Shown here piece by piece: positions 24,676 through 33,143 of a stretch of DNA of 64,000 nucleotides. Below the pieces are notes generated by a model. That model was not told the origin of the DNA. It worked only from the letters and a program-made list of their open reading frames with translations, and did not search any database. The position numbers and the translations under genes are program-made. The DNA comes from Micromonospora pisi (GTDB taxonomy: Bacteria; Actinomycetota; Actinomycetes; Mycobacteriales; Micromonosporaceae). The DNA is taken from the NCBI RefSeq assembly GCF_003633685.1, contig NZ_RBKT01000001.1:2418001-2482000 (forward strand), given 5' to 3'. The first letter of the stretch is position 1. The number at the start of each line of letters is the position of its first letter.

Positions 24676-25816
24676 CCGGGTCAGCGCCGGGCCCGGTCGC
24701 GGGCGACGGGCTCGGGACCGGGCCGGTCCCGGAGCCGCTGCGCTGGGCCGGAATGGACGGGTGACCGTCGGACCGGGAACTGGCCGACCGGCCCGGCGGC
24801 GACTTTGTGGTGCGGCGTGGGCCGGCGCCGGGCAGCAGCGCGGTCGGACGGCGCGCGGCCAGGTCCTCCATCCAGCCGAAGAGACCGACGGCCAACGCGA
24901 CCAGGGTGGTGACCACCAGCAGCCGGACCGTGGTGCCGGTGACGTCGTGCAGACTCCATCGGGCCCGGACCATCAGCGCGGTCAGGCCGATCACGATCGG
25001 CATGTGCCAGAGGTAGATGGTCAGCGCCCGCCGGTTGAGCACCGTCACCGCACGGCTGAAGATCTCGTTGCGCTCCACCCAGGCGGCCCGGCTGGGGGCG
25101 AGGCCGAGCAGCAGCAGGGTGAAGCCGGCGGACCAGAGCCCGTTGCCGAGCCGGATGTCGTTGAGGTCGAACCCCCGGGGGCCGGGGTGGGTGAGGAACC
25201 ACGCGGCTCCGGCCCCGGCCAGCGCGACGGCGACCGGGACGAGCACCCGCCGGGAGATCCGTCGGAGCAGTCCGTCGTGGTGCGCGAAACCGAGCAGCCA
25301 CGCTCCGAAGTAGAGCCCGAACTCGCGTACCACCAGGGGGGCGGTGGGGAAGCCGAGTTCCACCACGACCAGGAGGACGTACGGGGCGGCGAGGGTGGGG
25401 AGCGGGTAGCGCCGGAACAGCCAGAGCGCGAGCGGTGAGGCGAGTACGAACCAGAGGTAGTCGCGCAGGTACCAGATCGCGCTCAACGCGAGCGCACCCC
25501 AGCTGTTGCTCGGCGGGTCGGCCACGGGTGCGATCCAGAACACCAGCCGCCAGCTGACCGGCAACCCGGTGAGCAGCATCGCCGGCACGAAAATCACGGC
25601 GAGTAACCAGAGCGACGGGAGGAGGCGACGGAGCCGGCGACCTACGGCCCCGTTGCCGGAACGGTCCAGGGAGGCGGCCATCAGCGATCCGGCGAGCGCG
25701 AACATCACTGACATCGCCGGGAAGGCGATGGTCAGGAACGCCCAACCAGTGGTGTGGTAGACGACAACTCGGATGATTGCCAAGAAACGGATCAGATCTA
25801 CATATCTGTTTCGCAT
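24662..25816 (-). CDS. Acyltransferase 3 family membrane protein
   Basis: This 384-aa protein with about ten membrane helices starts MRNRYVDLIRFLAIIRVVVYH, matching the acyltransferase 3 pattern (N-terminal R/D-x-R-F-L-A and His in the first helix). These proteins O-acylate carbohydrates or antibiotics at the membrane. The cytoplasmic C-terminus (about the last 60 residues) is Pro/Ser/Arg-rich and probably disordered. The ATG at 25816 is preferred over a TTG at 25840. The last 14 bases overlap the 3' end of the DUF4097 gene. Confidence 0.87.
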   Translation of the reverse strand: MRNRYVDLIRFLAIIRVVVYHTTGWAFLTIAFPAMSVMFALAGSLMAASLDRSGNGAVGRRLRRLLPSLWLLAVIFVPAMLLTGLPVSWRLVFWIAPVADPPSNSWGALALSAIWYLRDYLWFVLASPLALWLFRRYPLPTLAAPYVLLVVVELGFPTAPLVVREFGLYFGAWLLGFAHHDGLLRRISRRVLVPVAVALAGAGAAWFLTHPGPRGFDLNDIRLGNGLWSAGFTLLLLGLAPSRAAWVERNEIFSRAVTVLNRRALTIYLWHMPIVIGLTALMVRARWSLHDVTGTTVRLLVVTTLVALAVGLFGWMEDLAARRPTALLPGAGPRRTTKSPPGRSASSRSDGHPSIPAQRSGSGTGPVPSPSPATGPGADPVSVE

Positions 25817-25912
25817 CAGCCTGCATCTAAACCGGGGCAACAGGGGTCTTACGTATGCCTACCCTGCCGGCCCGCCGTACGAACGATGCAGCGGGTGACC
25901 CCTAGGTGAACA

Positions 25913-25924
25913 ATCCCATGGGAT
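25913..25924. promoter_or_regulatory. Perfect 12-bp palindrome ATCCCATGGGAT
   Basis: A perfect palindrome lies in the AT-richer 150-base gap between the acyltransferase start and the end of the epimerase gene, upstream of the acyltransferase. It could be an operator for a dimeric regulator, but nothing else supports that. Confidence 0.3.
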
Positions 25925-25992
25925 CGGCCTATATGCAGTGAAGATGCAATGAGGTATAAGACGCCAACGGTGCGACCCGTCGCGTACCGGCG

Positions 25993-26844
25993 TCAGCCGT
26001 CGTAGTCCGGGAGCACACCCAGCGGGTATGCGCAGAACTCGGCACCCAGCAGACCCGCCGTCTCCCGCTCCCCGGCCCGCTCACGGACCGTGTCGGCGTA
26101 CCGCTCCGCGTCGTCACGCGGGTCGTACCCGATCCGCCGGCCCTCGGCGAGCGACCACCACCGGCGGCTGTTGCGACTGATCCCCCACAGCACCTGGAAA
26201 CCGGTCGTGTCGGTCTTCAGGCAGGCGGTGACCAGCCGAGCGCAGTCGTCCGGCGAGATCCACATGTCCAGCCCGCGCAGTCCGGGTGGTTCGGGAAAAC
26301 ACGCCCCGAGCCGGAGCGCGAAGACGGTCATGCCGAAACGGTCGGCGTAGAGGCTGCCCAGCGACTCGACCGCGGCCTTGCTCCAGCCGTAGTAGGTGTC
26401 CGGGCGCGGAAAGGCGGCGGCCGGCACCCCGTCCGGCCCGGTCGGTGCGGGCACCCCGGGCGGATCGGGGCTACTGCCGGCCTGCCGGTAGAAACCCGCG
26501 GCGTGCACGGACGAGGCCAGCACGACCCGCGGCACACCCGCCACCCGGGCCGCTTCCAGCAGCGTACGGGTGCCGTCCACGTTGGTCCGGAGGAGCTTCT
26601 CCCAGCTCTCCTCGCCGGCGATGGCGGCCAGGTGCACGATGGCGTCCACACCGGCACAGGCCGCCGTGAGCGACTCCGGATCGGCCAGGTCGGCACGGAT
26701 CAACCGGGCCGCCTCGCCCCGGGCGGGCGGCTCCTGGTCGGCCAGATCGAGCAACCGGAGCGTACGTCCCGGCGCGGCCAGCCGTGGTCGCAGCAACCGA
26801 CCTATCCGACCGGCCGACCCGGTGATGAGCAGTTCCCCCGCCAC
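25993..26844 (-). CDS. NAD-dependent epimerase/dehydratase (uronate dehydrogenase-like)
   Basis: This 283-aa extended short-chain dehydrogenase starts at GTG 26844 after GGGGAGG. It has the nucleotide-binding GSAGRIG, DLADPESL, VHLAAIAG, a catalytic Ser (LASSVHAAG) and YGWSK (Tyr and Lys of Y-x3-K). The pattern SSVHAAGFY and the WISPDDCARL stretch resemble hexuronate dehydrogenases, which oxidise uronic acids. Substrate is unproven. It follows era by 25 bp on the same strand. Confidence 0.82.
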   Translation of the reverse strand: MAGELLITGSAGRIGRLLRPRLAAPGRTLRLLDLADQEPPARGEAARLIRADLADPESLTAACAGVDAIVHLAAIAGEESWEKLLRTNVDGTRTLLEAARVAGVPRVVLASSVHAAGFYRQAGSSPDPPGVPAPTGPDGVPAAAFPRPDTYYGWSKAAVESLGSLYADRFGMTVFALRLGACFPEPPGLRGLDMWISPDDCARLVTACLKTDTTGFQVLWGISRNSRRWWSLAEGRRIGYDPRDDAERYADTVRERAGERETAGLLGAEFCAYPLGVLPDYDG

Positions 26845-26869
26845 GCCGGCCTCCCCGCCGCCGCTGGAG

Positions 26870-27805
26870 TCAGAAACCGAGCTTGCGTAGCTGCCTCGGG
26901 TCCCGCTGCCAATCCTTCGCGACCCGCACGTGCAGGTCAAGGTAGACCCGGCTGCCGAGCAGCTCCTCGATCTGCTGCCGGGCCCGGGTGCCGACGTCCT
27001 TCAGCCGGCTGGCCTGGTGACCGATCACGATCGCCTTCTGGCTGGGACGCTCGACGTAGACGTCGGCGTAGATCCGGATGAGCTGGTCCTCGGGGATCAT
27101 CTCCTCGACCACCACCGCGATGGAGTGCGGCAGTTCGTCACGGACCCCTTCCAGCGCCGCCTCCCGGATCAGCTCGGCGACCAGCACCTGCTCGGGCTCG
27201 TCGGTGAGCATGTCGTCCGGATAGAGCTGCGGCGACGGCGGCAGGTAACCGGTCATCACGTCGACCAGGGTGTCGACCTGGTGCCCGGAGACCGCGCTGA
27301 CCGGCACGACGGCGGCGAACTCGCCCATCTCGTTGACCGCGAGCAACTGCTCGGCCAGCCGCTTCTTGTCCACCAGGTCGGTCTTGGTCACCACCGCGAC
27401 GACCTTGGCCTTCAGCTCGGCCAGTTCGCCGGTGATGAACCGGTCACCGCGCCCGACGGGTTCGTTCGCCGGCACGCAGAGGCCGATCACGTCGACCTCG
27501 CTCCAGGTCGACCGGACCAGGTCGTTGAGACGCTCGCCGAGCAGCGTACGGGGCCGGTGCAGACCGGGCGTGTCGACCAGGACGAGCTGCGCCTCCGGCC
27601 GGTGCAGGACGGCCCGGATCACGTGCCGGGTGGTCTGCGGCTTGCTGGAGGTGATCGCGATCTTCTGGCCCACGATCGCGTTGGTCAGGGTCGACTTGCC
27701 GGCATTGGGCCGCCCGACGAAGCAGGCGAAGCCCGCCCGGTACGGCTCGGTGCCGGTCCCGCCCACCCGCGAACCGCCACGTGCGGCCGGCGTCCGGGTG
27801 CTCAT
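26870..27805 (-). CDS. era: GTPase Era
   Basis: This 311-aa GTPase binds the 3' end of 16S rRNA and helps assemble the 30S subunit. The G domain has G1 GRPNAGKST, G2 TSSKPQTTR, G3 DTPGLHRP and G4 TKTD. The C-terminal KH domain has the expected VYVERPSQKAIVIGHQ...LKDVGTRARQQIE and ends VYLDLHVRVAKDW. Its start overlaps the stop of the cytidine-deaminase-like gene (ATGA), placing it in the phoH-ybeY-CNNM-CDA-era operon. Confidence 0.96.
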   Translation of the reverse strand: MSTRTPAARGGSRVGGTGTEPYRAGFACFVGRPNAGKSTLTNAIVGQKIAITSSKPQTTRHVIRAVLHRPEAQLVLVDTPGLHRPRTLLGERLNDLVRSTWSEVDVIGLCVPANEPVGRGDRFITGELAELKAKVVAVVTKTDLVDKKRLAEQLLAVNEMGEFAAVVPVSAVSGHQVDTLVDVMTGYLPPSPQLYPDDMLTDEPEQVLVAELIREAALEGVRDELPHSIAVVVEEMIPEDQLIRIYADVYVERPSQKAIVIGHQASRLKDVGTRARQQIEELLGSRVYLDLHVRVAKDWQRDPRQLRKLGF

Positions 27806-28203
27806 TCGACCACCGTGCCGAGCACGGTGCCGTTCGGGGCGGCCACGTGGATCGGCGCGTCGGCGGCGAGGTCCCGTACGGCCGCGTGCCCGGCGCCGTC
27901 CAACGTCGAGGCCTCGGTCACCACGGCCGCCGCCTCCAGGCGGGTGGCACCGGCGGCCGCCGCCGAGGCGACCGCCAACTGGAGCGCGGTGAGCGCCAGC
28001 GAGGGCAGGGCGACGCTGGCCGCCGCGTACGTCCGACCGTCCTGGTCCCGTACCGCGGCCCCCTCCACCGCGCCGACCCGGGCACGTGCGCCTCGGGCCA
28101 GGACGACCAGTTTGGTGTCCTCGGCGCTCAGTTCGGTGGGCGCGGCGGCCGAACCGGTCGGCCCGGCCGCAACGGCGGCGGGTACGGCGGACAACTCAGG
28201 CAT
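27802..28203 (-). CDS. Cytidine-deaminase-like protein lacking zinc ligands
   Basis: This 133-aa protein aligns in position and general shape with the cytidine-deaminase-like genes found between the CNNM/CBS gene and era in actinobacteria (as at Rv2365c in M. tuberculosis). The start TELSAEDTKLVVLARGARARVG and ...GRTYAAASVALPSLALTALQLAVASA follow the fold, but the deaminase motifs C/H-A-E and P-C-x2-C are absent: the equivalent stretches are LALTALQLA and TLDGAGHAA. It is therefore probably non-catalytic. It overlaps the CNNM gene stop by 8 bases and era by 4. Confidence 0.78.
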   Translation of the reverse strand: MPELSAVPAAVAAGPTGSAAAPTELSAEDTKLVVLARGARARVGAVEGAAVRDQDGRTYAAASVALPSLALTALQLAVASAAAAGATRLEAAAVVTEASTLDGAGHAAVRDLAADAPIHVAAPNGTVLGTVVE

Positions 28204-29758
28204 CTGCGGGTTGCCTCTCCTCGGATCGCTCTTGCTTCTGTTTCTTGCCCGGCCTGGCGGTCGCGCCCGGCTCGGTGTTCCGGTCCAGCTCGGTGCTTCC
28301 GCGCTGGTCGGCATTCTTGCGCTGGTCGGCGTTCTTGCGTTGGTCGGCGTTCTTGCGTTGGTCGGCGTTCTTGCGTTGGTCGGCGTTCTTGCGTTGGTCG
28401 GCGTTCTTGCGTTGGTCGGCGCCCTCCGAGCGCCCCGTCCGATCGCCCTTGGCGCCGATGTCGACCCGGCTGACCAGCACCGAGTCGATCCGGTTACGTC
28501 GACCGGTGGTCCCCTCGGCGATCAGCCGTAGCCCGCCGAGTTCGGCGGCGGCACCCGGGATCGGCACCCGGCCCAGTGCCTGGGCGAGCAGGCCGCCCAC
28601 CGTCTCCACCTCATCGGCGGGGAGTTCCACGTCGAAGATCTCACCGAGGTCCTCGACCGGCAGCCGGGCGGTGACCCGTACGTCGCCGTCGTCGAGGCGC
28701 TCCACCGGCGGCCGCTCGACATCGTACTCGTCGGTTATCTCGCCGACGATCTCCTCGAGGATGTCCTCGATCGTGACCAGACCACCGGTGCCGCCGTACT
28801 CGTCCACCACGATGACCAGGTGGGTACGGGCCGCCTGCATCTCGGAGAGCAGGTCGTCGACGGGCTTCGACTCCGGTACGAAGGTCGCCTCGCGCATCAA
28901 CTCGGAGACCGGCAGCTCCTCGGCGGCGACTTCGTCGCCCTGGGTCCGCCGGATCAGGTCCTTCAGGTAGAGCACACCGAGCACGTCGTCCACGCTCTCG
29001 CCGATCACCGGAATCCGGGAGAACCCGGATCGGAGGAAGAGCAGCAGCGCCTGGGACGGCTTCTTGTGTGCCTCGATCCACACCATCTCGGTCCGGGGCA
29101 CCATCACCTCGCGGGCGATGGTGTCGCCGAGGGCGAAGACCGAGTGGATCATCTGGCGCTCGCCGTGCTCGACCACCCCCCGCTGTTCGGCCAGGTCGAC
29201 GAGCTCACGCAACTCGACCTGGGTGGCGAACGGGCCCTCACGGAAGCCCCGGCCGGGGGTCACCGCGTTACCGATCAGGATCAGCAGCGAGGCGAGCGGA
29301 TTCAGCGCCCGGCCCAGCCAACGGACCGCCGGGGCGCTCGCCCGGCCGACCGCGTACGCGTGCTGCCGGCCGATGGTGCGCGGCGCGACGCCGACCACCA
29401 CGAAGCTGACCACGGTCATCGCACCGGCGGTGACCAGCGCCGCCCGCCAACCCGCGCCGAAGGTGTCCACCGCGACCAGCGCGACCAGGGTGGTCGCGGT
29501 CAGTTCGCAGAGGAGCCGCAGCAGCAGCAACAGGTTGAGGTGGCGGACCGCGTCGGCGGCGACGATCTGGAGCGTACGGGCGCCCCGGGCGCCGTCCCGG
29601 GCCAGCTCCCCGGCGCGGGCCGGGGAGACGGCGGCGAGCGCGGCCTCGGTCATGGCGAAGAGGCCGGCGAGCACCACCAGGGCGGCGCCGAAGAAGATGA
29701 GTTGCAGATCGGGCAGGCCGGCGGCGGTGGCACCGGCGGCGGCTAAGTGGTCGGGCAT
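28196..29758 (-). CDS. CNNM/CorC-type membrane protein with CBS domains ('hemolysin' family)
   Basis: This 520-aa protein has an N-terminal DUF21/CNNM membrane domain (about 20-190, four hydrophobic segments), then REVMVPRTEMVWI and two CBS domains (about 210-330, including HLVIVVDEYGGTGGLVTIEDILEEIVGEI) and a CorC/HlyC transporter-associated domain (about 345-425). The family includes magnesium and cobalt efflux or homeostasis proteins; the old 'hemolysin' label is misleading. The last roughly 80 residues are a charged repeat tail. The ATG at 29758 overlaps the ybeY stop (TGATG). Confidence 0.9.
   Translation of the reverse strand: MPDHLAAAGATAAGLPDLQLIFFGAALVVLAGLFAMTEAALAAVSPARAGELARDGARGARTLQIVAADAVRHLNLLLLLRLLCELTATTLVALVAVDTFGAGWRAALVTAGAMTVVSFVVVGVAPRTIGRQHAYAVGRASAPAVRWLGRALNPLASLLILIGNAVTPGRGFREGPFATQVELRELVDLAEQRGVVEHGERQMIHSVFALGDTIAREVMVPRTEMVWIEAHKKPSQALLLFLRSGFSRIPVIGESVDDVLGVLYLKDLIRRTQGDEVAAEELPVSELMREATFVPESKPVDDLLSEMQAARTHLVIVVDEYGGTGGLVTIEDILEEIVGEITDEYDVERPPVERLDDGDVRVTARLPVEDLGEIFDVELPADEVETVGGLLAQALGRVPIPGAAAELGGLRLIAEGTTGRRNRIDSVLVSRVDIGAKGDRTGRSEGADQRKNADQRKNADQRKNADQRKNADQRKNADQRKNADQRGSTELDRNTEPGATARPGKKQKQERSEERQPADA
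28301..28420 (-). repeat. 18-bp tandem repeat encoding (NADQRK)n
   Basis: About 6.7 copies of an 18-bp unit (TTCTTGCGTTGGTCGGCG on the plus strand) lie at the 3' end of the CNNM gene and encode six repeats of NADQRK plus a partial. Copies differ by only a few bases, so this is a recent in-frame minisatellite. The encoded tail is highly charged and probably disordered in the cytoplasm. Confidence 0.9.
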
Positions 29759-30225
29759 CACTGCGCCCGCGCTGCTCGCCAACCGGCGAGGAGCTTGGCC
29801 TGTAGCGCGAACATCTCGCGCTCCTCCTCCGGCTCCGCGTGGTCGTAACCGAGCAGGTGCAGCACCCCGTGCACGGTCAGCAGGTGCAGTTCGTCGGCGG
29901 CGGCGTGACCGGCGGTCGCCGCCTGCTTCGCGGCCACCTCCGGGCAGAGCACGATGTCGCCGAGCAGCGCCGGCTCACCGCCGCTGACCTCGCCGGGGCC
30001 GTGGTCGACGCTGCCCTCGTCCATCGGGAAGGCGAGTACGTCCGTCGGTCCGTCCCCACCCATCCAGCGGTGGTTCAACTCGGCCATGTACTCGATGTCG
30101 ACGAGCAGCACCGACAGCTCGGCGAGGGGGTTGACCCCCATCTCGTCGAGGGCGTAGCGGGCGACGGCGAGCACCGCGTCGGTATCAACCTCGGCGCCCG
30201 ACTCGTTGGCGATCTCGATGGACAA
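29758..30225 (-). CDS. ybeY: Endoribonuclease YbeY
   Basis: This 155-aa protein of the UPF0054 family matures the 3' end of 16S rRNA and takes part in ribosome quality control. The metal-binding H3 motif is intact ([11 protein letters not shown]), preceded by the family's [21 protein letters not shown]. It sits between phoH and the CNNM gene, the usual actinobacterial order, and overlaps the CNNM start. Confidence 0.96.
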   Translation of the reverse strand: MSIEIANESGAEVDTDAVLAVARYALDEMGVNPLAELSVLLVDIEYMAELNHRWMGGDGPTDVLAFPMDEGSVDHGPGEVSGGEPALLGDIVLCPEVAAKQAATAGHAAADELHLLTVHGVLHLLGYDHAEPEEEREMFALQAKLLAGWRAARAQ

Positions 30226-30258
30226 CTGTTTCCCCTGCTGCTCTCTTGGTCTGGTGCT

Positions 30259-31317
30259 CTAGCGGCGCCGGCTGGCGCGGCCACCGTGTGCGGTCCGGTC
30301 AGGTACGGCGTGCACGCCCTGGCCCTGCTGCGCCTCCCGCTCGGCGTCCCACCGGGCGTAGGCGTCGACGATGTCGCTGACCAGTCGGTGACGTACGACG
30401 TCCGAGCTGGCGAGCTGGGCGAAGTGCACATCCTCCACGCCGGCGAGGATGTCGCGTACCACCCGCAGGCCGCTGGTGGTCCCGCCGGGCAGGTCGACCT
30501 GGGTGATGTCGCCGGTGACCACGATCCGGGAACCGAAGCCGAGCCGGGTGAGGAACATCTTCATCTGCTCGGGCGTGGTGTTCTGCGCCTCGTCGAGGAT
30601 GATGAAGGCGTCGTTCAGGGTGCGCCCCCGCATGTACGCCAGCGGCGCGACCTCGATCGTCCCGCCCTGCATCAGCTTCGGGATCGACTCCGGGTCGAGC
30701 ATGTCGTGCAGGGCGTCGTAGAGCGGGCGCAGGTACGGGTCGATCTTCTCGTAGAGGGTGCCGGGCAGGAAGCCGAGCCGCTCCCCGGCCTCGACCGCCG
30801 GCCGGGTCAGGATGATCCGGTTGACCTGCTTGGCCTGGAGCGCCTGGACGGCCTTCGCCATCGCCAGGTACGTCTTACCGGTGCCGGCGGGGCCGATGCC
30901 GAAGACGATGGTGTGCCCGTCGATCGAGTCGACGTAGCGCTTCTGGCCCAGCGTCTTGGGACGGATGGTGCGCCCGCGCCGGGAAAGGATGTTGAGGGTC
31001 AGGACCTCGGCGGGCCGCTCGGTGCTGCCCTGTTCGAGCATGCCGACGGTGCGCCGAACGGCGTCGACGGTCAGCGTCTCACCCTTCTCGATCAGCTCCA
31101 GCAGCTCGGTGAAGAGCCGCTCGGCGAGCGCGTTGTCGGCCGGGGCGCCGGTGATGGTGATCTCGTTGCCCCGGACATGCACGTCACTGTTGATCGAGCG
31201 CTCGACCAGGCGGAGAACCTCGTCGCCCGGCCCGAGCAGGTTAACCATGATCTGCGAGTCAGGAACGGTGATCCTGGTCTGCACCCGGGCCTGCCCGGGA
31301 GGTGGGGTACCGGTCAT
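30259..31317 (-). CDS. phoH: PhoH-like ATPase
   Basis: This 352-aa P-loop ATPase has an N-terminal KH-like region (LRLVERSINSDVHVRGNEITI) and a helicase-like core with Walker A GPAGTGKT, RPAVEAGERLGFLPG, Walker B FIILDEAQN and VVTGDITQVDLP. PhoH proteins are RNA-associated ATPases linked to RNA processing with YbeY. The ATG at 31317 fits the family start; the long upstream extension to 31821 crosses a terminator repeat and is not coding. It is the first gene of the ybeY-CNNM-CDA-era operon. Confidence 0.94.
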   Translation of the reverse strand: MTGTPPPGQARVQTRITVPDSQIMVNLLGPGDEVLRLVERSINSDVHVRGNEITITGAPADNALAERLFTELLELIEKGETLTVDAVRRTVGMLEQGSTERPAEVLTLNILSRRGRTIRPKTLGQKRYVDSIDGHTIVFGIGPAGTGKTYLAMAKAVQALQAKQVNRIILTRPAVEAGERLGFLPGTLYEKIDPYLRPLYDALHDMLDPESIPKLMQGGTIEVAPLAYMRGRTLNDAFIILDEAQNTTPEQMKMFLTRLGFGSRIVVTGDITQVDLPGGTTSGLRVVRDILAGVEDVHFAQLASSDVVRHRLVSDIVDAYARWDAEREAQQGQGVHAVPDRTAHGGRASRRR

Positions 31318-31490
31318 AGGTCGGGCCCGGCGGGCCCCACGACACCTGCTCTCGATTTCCTGGCCGCGCCACGTAGGCGCAGCGTGCGGACGACTTTTCC
31401 CATCGTATCTGCTCAACGCCGGGAGCACGCCGTCCATTTCCCCACCTGACGCGAGAGCTGTCACCCGCGCCGCGAACCAACCCACCGGCG

Positions 31491-31542
31491 TAAGGAAGGG
31501 CCCCTTGTTATCGCATTCCGTTGTACAAGGGGCCCTTCCTAA
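31491..31542. terminator. Palindromic terminator-like repeat, copy C
   Basis: Third copy, with arms TAAGGAAGGGCCCCTTGTTA and TACAAGGGGCCCTTCCTAA around ATCGCATTCCGTTG. It supplies the TAG stop of the serine hydrolase gene (minus strand), so the palindrome overlaps the end of the coding region and lies upstream of phoH. Confidence 0.8.
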
Positions 31543-32945
31543 CCAGCCTGGTCGATGGCGCGGAAGTCGAACCCGTCGAAGGTCTCCTGGGTCCGGGTGA
31601 ACCGGTAGGTGGCCCAGTGCATCCGTACCACTGCGCCCCGCTCGTCCCGGGTCAGCCGGAGCAGCTCCCCCGCCTCCCGACCGGAGACCGTACGGAGCAC
31701 GTCCGGCTGGTCGGGCAGGGGGGTGAAGACCGACGGCGGCCGGCTGACCGGGGCGCCCGCCCCTCGGGCCTGGAGCACGCCGTCGTGCCAGCTGAAGACG
31801 TACTCGTAGCCCTCGCCCCACCAGCGCCCGAGCATCTCCCGGTAACGCTCCGGGGCCGGCTCGCCGGGCGTCCAGGCGACGATCTCGGCCGGGTCGTCGG
31901 CGACCGCGGCGTCGAGGAGCAGGTGGGGCAGTTCGAGGATCGCGCTGGCGGTGCCCGAGGAGGCGAGTACGGCGGCGCCCATCGCGCCGGGCGTACCGGG
32001 GCCGCCCCGGCGGCCGTAGACGGCGGCGAGGAACCCGGGCATGGCGCCGTCGTGCCCGACGTGCATCACCCGCTGGGGCGCGCCGGTCTCCGGGTCCGGA
32101 CGCGGCACCAGGATCAGCCCGAGGCCGAACCCGCCGCTCCAGAGGGTCTCGTCGGTGACCGTGAGCGGCCAGCGCATCTCGTCGAGCGTGCCCGGCCGGA
32201 GTACGGCACCGGCCGGGTCGACCGCCGCCGGATCGGCCAGGAAGGCGGCCCAGCGGGCCATGTCCGGCGCGGTGCTCCAGAGCTGTGCGGCCGGGCCCAC
32301 CCCGCCGAAGTCGGTGGCCGGTTCGGCGTGGGCGTGGTCGGAGTAGGTGTCGACCAGGAAGCCGGTGGCGGCCTCGGGGCCCGGGACCGGCGCGGTCGCG
32401 GTCAGTCCGAGCGGGTTCAGCACCCGGTCGGCGAGCACCTCACCCCAGCTACCTCCGCGCAGCCGGGCGACCGCCTGGCCGAGCAGGGCGAAACCGAGGT
32501 TGGAGTAGTGGTAGCGGCGTCCCGGTGGCAGGACCCGCTCGGCCCGGTCCAGCTCGCCCAGAAGTTGATCCACTCCGGGGGCGCGCAGGGTGTCCCAGAC
32601 GTCGCCGTACGGCTCGCGTTGCAGTCCGGCGGTGTGGGAGAGGAGCCGGCGTACGGTCAGCTCGCGGTGTGCCGGCAGGTCGAGGTGCGCCCCGATCGGG
32701 TCGTCGAGGTCGAGCAGCCCCTCGTCGCGGGCCTGCAACACGAGTACGGCGGTGAGGGTCTTGGTCACCGAGCCGATCCGGAACCGGGTCGGCGGACCGA
32801 GCGGGGTGTCGTTGCCGGTGTCACCGACCGTGAGCGTCCAGAGCGGACGGTCGGCCCGGTGCAGCGCCACCGAGAGCGCGGGCACGCGGGCCTCCGCCTG
32901 CACCTGCCGGGTCATCCGTGCCAGCCGGTGTCCCACCTCGGTCAT
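31539..32945 (-). CDS. Serine hydrolase (class C beta-lactamase/esterase fold)
   Basis: This 468-aa protein has the penicillin-binding-protein-like fold. The nucleophile motif S-x-x-K is SVTK (in FRIGSVTKTLTAVLVLQ), and Y-x-N is YSN (in RYHYSNLGFALLGQAVA). The third motif is probably the HVGHDGAMPGF stretch (H-x-G type). There is no signal peptide, so it is likely cytoplasmic, more like esterases or D-aminopeptidases than a secreted lactamase. About 120 extra C-terminal residues form a separate beta-rich region. The ATG at 32945 follows GGAGGAGG. Its stop lies in palindrome copy C. Confidence 0.88.
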   Translation of the reverse strand: MTEVGHRLARMTRQVQAEARVPALSVALHRADRPLWTLTVGDTGNDTPLGPPTRFRIGSVTKTLTAVLVLQARDEGLLDLDDPIGAHLDLPAHRELTVRRLLSHTAGLQREPYGDVWDTLRAPGVDQLLGELDRAERVLPPGRRYHYSNLGFALLGQAVARLRGGSWGEVLADRVLNPLGLTATAPVPGPEAATGFLVDTYSDHAHAEPATDFGGVGPAAQLWSTAPDMARWAAFLADPAAVDPAGAVLRPGTLDEMRWPLTVTDETLWSGGFGLGLILVPRPDPETGAPQRVMHVGHDGAMPGFLAAVYGRRGGPGTPGAMGAAVLASSGTASAILELPHLLLDAAVADDPAEIVAWTPGEPAPERYREMLGRWWGEGYEYVFSWHDGVLQARGAGAPVSRPPSVFTPLPDQPDVLRTVSGREAGELLRLTRDERGAVVRMHWATYRFTRTQETFDGFDFRAIDQAG

Positions 32946-33143
32946 GTCCGCCCTCCTCCACCGCGTCACCAAGATCACCTGATCCTACCGGCGCCCACCC
33001 CGGCAGCCGCCGCCGCGTTCATGCACCCGGGTAGCATCGAATCGGCCTCCCGTTACCGAGAGTAGTTTTCTCCCTTATCGAACTTTTCGTACGACTTCCA
33101 CATCTCGCACCCGGGAAGTGCCGTGCGATCAGAGGAGACGGGT

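Noticed and set aside
15393-25816. Natural-product gene cluster around the glycosyltransferase
   Set aside because: No polyketide, peptide or terpene synthase, and no resistance or tailoring set; the genes are unrelated and partly housekeeping.
28301-28420. Regular 18-bp repeats as a CRISPR-like array
   Set aside because: There are no spacers; the repeats are contiguous, in frame inside a gene and encode NADQRK.
31539-32945. Beta-lactam resistance gene
   Set aside because: The SVTK and YSN motifs fit the fold, but there is no export signal; an esterase or peptidase-like role is at least as likely.
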